Of a stretch of DNA of 6,299 nucleotides, positions 1 through 4,967 are shown piece after piece. A model generated the notes under the pieces. That model was given only the letters and a program-made list of their open reading frames with translations. It was not told the DNA's origin and did not search any database. The translations under genes were made by a program, and so were the position numbers. How positions within the stretch are numbered: the first letter of the stretch is position 1; the number at the start of each line of letters is the position of its first letter. Source of the DNA: Betaproteobacteria bacterium (lineage in GTDB: Bacteria; Pseudomonadota; Gammaproteobacteria; Burkholderiales; SG8-39); NCBI GenBank assembly GCA_005888925.1, contig VBCP01000271.1, positions 1 to 6,299 of the forward strand. Reading direction: 5' to 3'.

Positions 1-113
1 TAGCTCGTGCTCTCGGGCTCGTCGTCGGCCACGAGATAGATCGCCGCGGCGCTCGACAAGCCCGCGACGAGCACGATGGCGGCGGCGAGGAACAGGCGCG
101 TTCGCTGGCTCAG
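1..113 (-). CDS. Small single-helix membrane protein, N-terminal part (3' end outside window)
   Basis: The minus strand reads as 37 codons before the window ends. A short basic start (SQRTR) is followed by about 21 hydrophobic residues (FLAAAIVL through AAAIYLV) and then an acidic stretch (ADDEPEST). This is the pattern of a one-helix inner-membrane protein with a short cytoplasmic tail and the rest outside. It resembles, from memory, small hypothetical proteins common in betaproteobacteria, and no function is known to me. No ATG, GTG or TTG lies in frame between the upstream in-frame TAG and the helix. The best start is therefore a CTG at 113-111, because GGAGG at 123-119 sits 5 nt before it. 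Ordinary intergenic promoter space is absent, since the intrinsic terminator ends just upstream. Expression probably depends on read-through of that terminator. The start codon is the least certain part. Confidence 0.55.
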   Translation of the reverse strand, partial: MSQRTRLFLAAAIVLVAGLSSAAAIYLVADDEPESTS

Positions 114-118
114 TCGAG

Positions 119-123
119 CCTCC
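119..123 (-). promoter_or_regulatory. Ribosome-binding site deciding the CTG start of the membrane protein
   Basis: GGAGG on the minus strand lies 5 nt before a CTG codon that opens the frame of the one-helix protein. It starts only 3 nt after the T-rich tail of the terminator. It is the only Shine-Dalgarno-like sequence near the frame, and it is why I place the start at 113 rather than at an internal GTG inside the hydrophobic helix. Confidence 0.5.
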
Positions 124-125
124 GC

Positions 126-163
126 AAAGAAAACGCCCCGCAGGCTCGCGCCCCGGGGCGTTT
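126..163 (-). terminator. Rho-independent terminator, minus strand, in front of the membrane-protein gene
   Basis: A perfect 10-bp inverted repeat (AAACGCCCCG at 131-140 on the plus strand, CGGGGCGTTT at 154-163) encloses a 13-nt loop. Read on the minus strand, the stem is followed by a T-rich tract (TTTTCTTT including the end of the stem). This is a classic intrinsic terminator for minus-strand transcription. The plus-strand side has only TTTGG after the stem, so it should not act strongly in that direction. It could end the transcript of Bug receptor 1 and the mini-ORF. Because it lies within about 15 nt of the next start codon, it may also act as an attenuator for that gene. Confidence 0.8.
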
Positions 164-177
164 GGTGCTGCAGGCAG

Positions 178-196
178 CCGGCCAGCTACTGGCCGG
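178..196 (-). other. Perfect 8-bp hairpin with 3-nt loop
   Basis: CCGGCCAG at 178-185 is followed by a 3-nt loop and CTGGCCGG at 189-196. It is a very stable stem on either strand. On the minus strand it sits 11 nt after the stop codon of the mini-ORF and 14 nt before the terminator stem. No T-tract follows, so it is not itself an intrinsic terminator. It may be a pause or 3'-end-stabilising hairpin within the leader RNA. Its loop contains an in-frame stop (TAG) for the membrane-protein frame, which limits how far that frame can extend upstream. Confidence 0.6.
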
Positions 197-207
197 ACCC
201 CCGATGC

Positions 208-282
208 TTAGGATTGCCCCCCGGAACTGCGGGTGGATCCGTTAGAGTCCTGCCGGCCGGTGTTGCCTTGGTCATCTCTCAC
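208..282 (-). CDS. Candidate 24-residue leader peptide or small protein
   Basis: A GTG start at 282-280 lies 7 nt after the GGAGG core of a perfect extended Shine-Dalgarno sequence. It opens 24 codons ending in TAA at 210-208. The peptide starts MRDDQGNTGRQD and ends SSGGQS. It has 5 Ser, 5 Gly and 3 Gln, with no aliphatic or aromatic residue after the start, so it is probably disordered and soluble. An ATG at 276-274 opens another frame of 28 codons, but it is 13-14 nt from the core, which is too far to be preferred. The following hairpin and terminator make a leader-peptide role plausible. There is no run of one amino acid typical of biosynthetic-operon attenuators. I do not recognise a family. 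Being so short, it could be non-coding despite its strong initiation signal. Confidence 0.4.
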   Translation of the reverse strand: MRDDQGNTGRQDSNGSTRSSGGQS

Positions 283-283
283 A

Positions 284-297
284 GGATCACCTCCTTT
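284..297 (-). promoter_or_regulatory. Maximal (14-nt) Shine-Dalgarno sequence for the mini-ORF
   Basis: The minus strand reads AAAGGAGGTGATCC, a complete complement of the usual 3' end of bacterial 16S rRNA (GGATCACCTCCTTT). The nearest start codon is GTG at 282, 7 nt from the GGAGG core. Ordinary genes use 4-6 matching bases, so this is an exceptionally strong ribosome-binding site. It makes translation, or deliberate ribosome loading, of the mini-ORF likely. Confidence 0.7.
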
Positions 298-326
298 CAT
301 AAGTTGCCAGGCTTTAGTTTAGCAAA

Positions 327-1232
327 TTAGTCAACCCCGACGCCGTAGCGGGTAACAAGGGCGCCCCAGCGCTCGACCTCGTCCTGCAGGAACTTGCTTT
401 GCTCGCCTGGCGCAATCGCCAGCACCCGCCCGCCGTCCTTGTCGACGCGCCCCGCAAATTCCGGGTCGCGCAGTATCTCGGCCACCACGTTTCGAAGGAG
501 AGCGACCGTGGGCGCAGGCGTCGCCGCGGGCGCGAACATCGCGAACCAGCTTTCGAGGTGTGGCGTGCGGGCCGCCGAAGACACGGCATAGGCACGTAGC
601 CGTCCCGACTGGACGTGGTGCTTCACCGCCGAGAGGTTATCCATCATCAGGTCGATGCGGCCGGCCAGCATTTCCTGATGCACCGCCGGCGCCGCCTTGA
701 ACGGCACGTGGACGAGCTCGAGCCCGAGCTGCTTGAGCAGGATCGTGGCCCAGACATGTTGCAGGGTGCCCAGGCCCGGGGAGCCGTAGGTGAGCTTGCC
801 GGGGCGCTCTTTCGCGTACTGGACGAAATCCGCCAATCGAGCTGGAAGGTCAGCGCGTGCGACGAGGGCAAACGGGTAGGCGGAGATGTAGCCGAGCGGC
901 ACGAAATCGCGCAGCGGCTCGTAGGGCAGGTTCTTCACCAGCGCTTTGTTCATCACCATGTTGAAGATGCCGCCGACGAGCAGCGTGTAGCCGTCGGGCG
1001 CCGCCTTGGCGACGTAGTCGGTGCCGATGATGCTGCCGGCGCCGGGACGGTTCTCGACCACCACGCTACTGCGCAGCCGCTCGGTCATCTTCTGCGCCAT
1101 GTGCCGCGCCAGGATGTCGGTGCCGCCGCCGGGCCCGATCGGCACGATCAGGCGGATCGGACGTACGGGATAATCCTGCGCCTGCGCGGCGGCGCCGAGG
1201 AGGCACGTGATAATGGCGAGGATGTGGCGCAT
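327..1232 (-). CDS. Bug/TctC-family periplasmic solute receptor 1, with an internal 16-residue gap
   Basis: A 301-residue tripartite tricarboxylate transporter-type receptor, which binds an organic acid in the periplasm. The signal peptide is residues 1-18 with cleavage after AQA, then YPVRPIRLIVP. The family's ligand-loop motif PGGGTD is at 34-39, ENRPGAG at 60-66, AAPDGYTLL at about 77-85 and LTYGSPGLGTLQH at about 147-159. The ATG at 1232 has AAGGAG about 10 nt upstream. The usual block after 'R-T-P-H-L' (the LPDVPTVAEAG-PGFE region) is missing: L226 is joined directly to ESWFAMFAP, in frame, at about 554/555. That explains a length about 20 below the usual 320-330. The missing block lies in the second lobe, so ligand binding may be impaired. 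No TctA or TctB gene is nearby, as is common for orphan Bug receptors. The substrate cannot be told from sequence. Confidence 0.9.
   Translation of the reverse strand: MRHILAIITCLLGAAAQAQDYPVRPIRLIVPIGPGGGTDILARHMAQKMTERLRSSVVVENRPGAGSIIGTDYVAKAAPDGYTLLVGGIFNMVMNKALVKNLPYEPLRDFVPLGYISAYPFALVARADLPARLADFVQYAKERPGKLTYGSPGLGTLQHVWATILLKQLGLELVHVPFKAAPAVHQEMLAGRIDLMMDNLSAVKHHVQSGRLRAYAVSSAARTPHLESWFAMFAPAATPAPTVALLRNVVAEILRDPEFAGRVDKDGGRVLAIAPGEQSKFLQDEVERWGALVTRYGVGVD
1197..1203 (+). promoter_or_regulatory. Ribosome-binding site supporting the ATG at 1213 for Bug receptor 2
   Basis: GAGGAGG on the plus strand ends 9 nt before the ATG at 1213. A GTG at 1207 in the same frame is only 3 nt away, too close. 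An ATG at 1222 has only an abutting GAGG. The start at 1213 is therefore preferred. The site lies inside the signal-peptide codons of the divergent receptor 1. Confidence 0.6.
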
Positions 1233-2187
1233 CGCTGTTCTGCTCCTTGGGACGGTGCTCAGCTCAGTTTACCTATTGGAGAGCTGGGCCCAATATCCGG
1301 TACGCCCCGTGCGCCTGGTCGTGCCGGCGAGCCCGGGCGGCGCGAGCGATCTCGTGGCGCGCATCCTGGCTCCGTCGCTCTCGGCCGAGCTCGGCCAGCC
1401 TTTCATCGTCGAGAACCGCGTCACTTCCGGCGGCATCATCGCCACGCAGCAGGTCGCCGAGTCGGCGCCCGATGGGCATATGCTGCTCGTCACCTTCGAT
1501 ACTTTCGCGGTGAACCGATTCCTCTTCAAGGATCTGAAATGGGATCCGCTGCGCGACTTCGCGCCGCTCATGCAGGTGTGCCGCTTCCCGCAGGTGCTGG
1601 TGGTGCACCCGAGCCTCGGAGTGAAGTCGGTGAAGGAATTCGTCGCGCTCGCCAAGGAGAAGGGCGCGAGTTTGAACTACGGGTCCGCGGGCCCGGCCTC
1701 GTCGAGCCGCCTCGCCTATGAGCTGTTCAAGGATGTCGCTGGCATCGAGACGGTGCCGATCCATTACCGCGGCGGTGGCCCGGCGATGCAGGACCTCGTG
1801 TCGGGCCAGGTGCAGGTGATGCTGATCCAGGGCGGCGGCGCCATTGCGCAGCATGTGAAAGCGGGCAAGCTGATCGCGCTTGCGGTGAGCACGGCTGAGC
1901 GCTCCAAGTACTATCCCGGACTGCCGAGCATCGGCGAGACCTATCCCGGATTCGATTCGGCGTCCTGGGGCGCGATCTTCGCGCCTGCGGCGACGCCGAA
2001 GCCGGTGCTCGATAAGTTGCACGCGACGCTGTCGAAACTGCTGGCCGACCCGCTGGTGCGCGAGCGGCTCGAAGCGCAGAGCTGCGACATCATCGGCGGC
2101 ACACCCGAGGCGCTCACCGAGCTGGTGAAAGCCGAGCAGGCGAAGTGGGGTGTCATCATTCGCGACAAGAACATCACGGTGGACTGA
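1213..2187 (+). CDS. Bug/TctC-family periplasmic solute receptor 2 (full length)
   Basis: A 324-residue receptor of the same family as its divergent neighbour, but clearly diverged in sequence. The signal peptide is residues 1-26 with cleavage after SWA, then QYPVRPVRLVVP. PGGASD is at 41-46 (the ligand-loop motif), followed by VENR, then SAPDGHMLLV and LNYGSAGPASSSRLAYELF. Unlike receptor 1 it keeps the LPSIGETYPGF block before SWGAIFAPAATPKP, so it looks intact. The decarboxylase gene starts 1 bp after its stop, and the protease then overlaps the decarboxylase frame, so the three probably form one operon. By context its ligand may be the acid handled by the UbiD-type enzyme. That is an inference, since Bug receptors cover many carboxylates and related compounds. 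Its 5' end overlaps receptor 1 by about 20 bp, so its promoter must lie inside receptor 1. Confidence 0.92.
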   Translation: MARMWRIAVLLLGTVLSSVYLLESWAQYPVRPVRLVVPASPGGASDLVARILAPSLSAELGQPFIVENRVTSGGIIATQQVAESAPDGHMLLVTFDTFAVNRFLFKDLKWDPLRDFAPLMQVCRFPQVLVVHPSLGVKSVKEFVALAKEKGASLNYGSAGPASSSRLAYELFKDVAGIETVPIHYRGGGPAMQDLVSGQVQVMLIQGGGAIAQHVKAGKLIALAVSTAERSKYYPGLPSIGETYPGFDSASWGAIFAPAATPKPVLDKLHATLSKLLADPLVRERLEAQSCDIIGGTPEALTELVKAEQAKWGVIIRDKNITVD

Positions 2188-2188
2188 C

Positions 2189-3738
2189 ATGGCTGCGCAT
2201 CTACTTCCGTATGCCGATCTGCACGAGCACCTGAAGAAGCTGGAAGCTGCGGGGCTCCTCATCCGCGTCGACCGGGCGATCAACAAGGACACCGAGATGC
2301 ATCCGCTGGTGCGCTGGCAGTTCCGCGGTGGCATCGCCGAGAAGGACCGCAAGGCGTTCCTCTTCACCAACGTCACCGACAGCAAGGGCCGCAAGTACGA
2401 CATCCCGGTAGTGGTCGGCGCGCTCGCGGCGAGCCGCGAGATCTACCGCATCGGCATGAACTGCCCGCTCGAGAAGATCAACGAAGTGTGGATGCGCGCC
2501 ATCGCGCAGCCGATTGCCCCGAAAATCGTGGACCAGGCGCCGTGTCACGACATTGTCATCCAGGGGGCGGAGCTGGATCGCGCCGGCCGCGCGCTGGATG
2601 CGATCCCGCTGCCGATCTCGACGCCGGGATGGGACATCGCACCGTACACCACGCTCTCGCAGTACATCACGCGCGACCCGGAGACCGGCGTGCAGAACAT
2701 GGGCATCTACCGCGGCCAGCTCAAAGCGCCGCGGCGACTGGGCATGAATCCGTCGCTCGAGCTGCGCCCCGGCATCTATACCCACTGGCAGAAAGTGAAG
2801 AAGAAAGGCCAGAAGCTCGCCGCCGCGGTCGTCCTCGGCGCACCGCCCTGCGTCGCGTTCACCTCGGCGCAGAAGGTGCCGGAAACGATCGACGAGAGGG
2901 CTGGATCGATACCGAATATCTGGAGCCGGAAGCGCCATTCGGTGAGTCGCATGGGCACGTGAACCTGCAGGAGTACAACGCGTTCATGGAGGTGACCTGC
3001 ATCACGCGGCGCAAGGACGCCATCCTCACCTCGATCATCTCGCAGGTGACGCCGAGCGAGTCGAGCCTGATCAAGCGCGTCGCGCTCGAGCCGCTGTACC
3101 TGCAGCACCTGCGCCAGGCGCTCGGCATCCAGGGCGTGAAGCGCGTGTCGATGCACGAGCCGCTCACCAATCTGCGCAAGGTGGTGGTGCTGATCCTCGA
3201 GCGCAACATGCCGAGGACCGAAATCTGGCGCGCGCTCTACGGCGCGGCGGCGTGGAACCGCGCCGCCGGCAAATACATCATCGCGGTGAACGAGGACATC
3301 GATCCCGACAACGCCGATGCGCTCTTCTGGGCGATGTCCTACCGCGCGAACCCCGATCTCGATCTGCAGATCCTGCGCCACCGCGATCAGGGTCATGGCC
3401 CGCGCAGCCAGCGCAATGACGGCGAGGATGCCTCGGTGCTGATCGACGCGACGCTGAAGGAGGACTTCCCGCCGATCTCGCTACCCAAGCGCGAGTACAT
3501 GGAGCGCGCGCGCGAGATCTGGCAGGAGCTCGGCCTGCCGCCGCTCAAGCCCGAGGCGCCGTGGTTCGGCTACAGTCTCGGCGACTGGCCCGAGGAGCTC
3601 GAGCAGGCCGCCCAGCTCGCCGTCAAGGGCGAGTACTTCCAGACGGGCGAGAAACTGGTGCAGCGCCGCCGCAAGGATGTGGCAATGAACAGCGAGGTGC
3701 GGCGTCCTCGCGGAGAGAAGGCGGAATCGGACGAATGA
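2189..3738 (+). pseudogene. UbiD-family decarboxylase, broken by an internal deletion with frameshift
   Basis: UbiD enzymes reversibly (de)carboxylate unsaturated or aromatic acids with prenylated FMN and a divalent metal. Codons 1-236 (2189-2896) read in one frame. They include QNMGIYRGQ with N170 and R175, spaced like the metal Asn and catalytic Arg of Fdc1, and H199 in YTHW. They end at IDE. The protein then resumes one frame over at about 2896 with EGWIDTEYLEPEAPFGESHG, which carries the Glu pair of the E-R-E network (five residues apart). It runs 280 residues through SMHEPLTN, VNEDIDPDNADALFW and LIDATLK to TGA at 3738. The segment normally between them (AVAG...VPAEAEIVI), about 40 residues, is absent. 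The first frame alone stops at 2962. Both flanks look well conserved, so the lesion is recent or artefactual. The ATG at 2189 follows the receptor stop by 1 nt. Context suggests an aromatic-acid enzyme rather than ubiquinone synthesis. Confidence 0.88.
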
Positions 3739-4967
3739 TTCGCTGGATCGTTTTCTTCCTGGTAACGACCACCGCCCAGGCCCAGCCCGCGGGCCTGCCG
3801 ACGCGCGAAGGCCTGCCCACGCTCGCGCCGATCCTCGAGAAGGTGATGCCGGCGGTGGTCAACATCGCGGTGCTGCAGAGGAGCCCGGAGGAGGAGAACC
3901 CGCTGCTGCGCGATCCGTTCTTCCGGCGCTTCTTCGGCGGGCCGCAGCAGGCGGAGCCGCAGGTGGCCGCGGGCTCCGGCGTGATCGTCGATGCGAAAAA
4001 CGGCTATGTGCTCACCAACGCGCACGTCGTCAAGGACGCGCGCGAGATCATGGTCACGCTGCGCGACAACCGGCGCCTGCCGGCGAAGCTGGTGGGTGCC
4101 GATCCGGGCACCGATGTCGCGGTGGTCAAGGTCGAGCCGACGCGGCTCGTGGATCTCAAGTTCGGCGACTCGGACGCGCTGCAGGTCGGCGACTTCGTGG
4201 TCGCCATCGGCAATCCCTTCGGCATCGGGCAGACCGCGACTTCCGGCATCGTCTCCGCGCTTGGCAGGAGCGGCCTTTCGGTCGAAGGCTACGAGCACTT
4301 CATCCAGACCGATGCCTCGATCAATCCCGGCAATTCCGGCGGGGCGCTCGTCAACCTGAAAGGCGAGCTGGTCGGCATCAACACGGCGATCATCGGGCCG
4401 GCGAATGTCGGCATCGGCTTCGCCGTGCCCTCGGTGCTGGCGCGCGCGGTGATGGACCAGCTGATCCGTTTCGGCGAGGTCAAGCGCGGCCGCCTCGGCA
4501 TCGCGATGCAGCCGGTGGTGGGCGGCGGCGACGGCGCATTGATTGCAGAAGTCGAGCCGAACTCGCCGGCCGCGGCAGCCGGCCTGCGCAAGGGCGACGT
4601 GGTGATCGAATCGGTGGATTTGAAGCTGCAGCGCGGCAAGGAAACGCAGACCGTGAAGGCGCAGATCGGCGAGATCGACAAGACGCAGACCGCCGGCGGC
4701 CAGTCGCTCGCGGAGCTCAACGGCGCGGCGCTCGCCGAGGTGGAGCGCAAGGGGCTGCCGGGCAAAAACCGCGCGCTGCTCGTGACGAAAGTCGAATCGG
4801 GCTCGCCGGCCTTCGGCCACGGCATTCGCCCTGGCGATCTGATCATCGGCGTCAACCAGCGCCGCGTCACCACGACGCAGGAGCTCGCCAAGGCGCTGCG
4901 CGCCTCCGGCCGCCTCGCGCTCAACGTGGTGCGCGGCGAGTTCCTGCTGACGATCCAGCTGCGCTGA
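3735..4967 (+). CDS. degQ: Do/DegQ-type periplasmic serine endoprotease with a shortened first PDZ domain
   Basis: A 410-residue HtrA-family protease for quality control of periplasmic proteins. The signal peptide is residues 1-16 (MIRWIVFFLVTTTAQA). The trypsin-like domain covers about 25-245, with the catalytic triad H97 (LTNAHVV), D127 (GTDVAVV) and S201 (GNSGG) all present. PDZ1 begins at RGRLGI (about 251) and PDZ2 spans about 325-408 (ESGSPAFGHGIRPGDLIIGVN). PDZ1 is only about 60 residues. GDVVIE, ending at residue 292, is joined in frame to SVDLKLQRGKE. This loses the usual NG-P(V/I)-S--DLR--I---G segment of about 23 residues, which forms a groove-lining helix. The stretch after LGIAMQ also looks about 10 residues short. 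The ATG overlaps the preceding TGA (ATGA), which suggests translational coupling. No good Shine-Dalgarno sequence is seen. The symbol is a family-level guess; mucD or degP naming is equally possible. Confidence 0.92.
   Translation: MIRWIVFFLVTTTAQAQPAGLPTREGLPTLAPILEKVMPAVVNIAVLQRSPEEENPLLRDPFFRRFFGGPQQAEPQVAAGSGVIVDAKNGYVLTNAHVVKDAREIMVTLRDNRRLPAKLVGADPGTDVAVVKVEPTRLVDLKFGDSDALQVGDFVVAIGNPFGIGQTATSGIVSALGRSGLSVEGYEHFIQTDASINPGNSGGALVNLKGELVGINTAIIGPANVGIGFAVPSVLARAVMDQLIRFGEVKRGRLGIAMQPVVGGGDGALIAEVEPNSPAAAAGLRKGDVVIESVDLKLQRGKETQTVKAQIGEIDKTQTAGGQSLAELNGAALAEVERKGLPGKNRALLVTKVESGSPAFGHGIRPGDLIIGVNQRRVTTTQELAKALRASGRLALNVVRGEFLLTIQLR

Noticed and set aside
221..300. Plus-strand resemblance to the 3' end of 16S rRNA (GGATCACCTCCTTT at 284-297, and a looser GGAACTGCGGGTGGATC-like stretch near 223-239)
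   Set aside because: No preceding 16S helices are present and the two pieces are separated by unrelated sequence. The exact match is better explained as the complement of a strong Shine-Dalgarno sequence on the minus strand.
76..330. Open frame of 84 codons on the plus strand across the leader region
   Set aside because: It runs antisense through the terminator, hairpin and mini-ORF, has no family resemblance and a composition typical of GC-rich shadow frames.
296..334. Possible minus-strand promoter (TTGACT at 334-329 or TTGCTA at 325-320 with TTATGA/TATGAA near 302-296)
   Set aside because: TTGACT has no -10 box at 16-18 nt. The TTGCTA/TATGAA pair would start transcription after most of the Shine-Dalgarno sequence, removing the site it should serve.
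615..1721. Long plus-strand frame opposite Bug receptor 1 running into receptor 2
   Set aside because: It is antisense or out of frame to two clearly recognised receptors, and its Arg/Ala/His-rich translation matches no family.
2880..2925. Programmed ribosomal frameshift joining the two halves of the UbiD-like gene
   Set aside because: No slippery heptamer is present, and about 40 conserved residues are missing as well as the frame change.
3570..4820. Long minus-strand frame opposite the protease gene
   Set aside because: The plus strand encodes an unmistakable HtrA with signal peptide and catalytic triad. The opposite frame is a GC-rich shadow.
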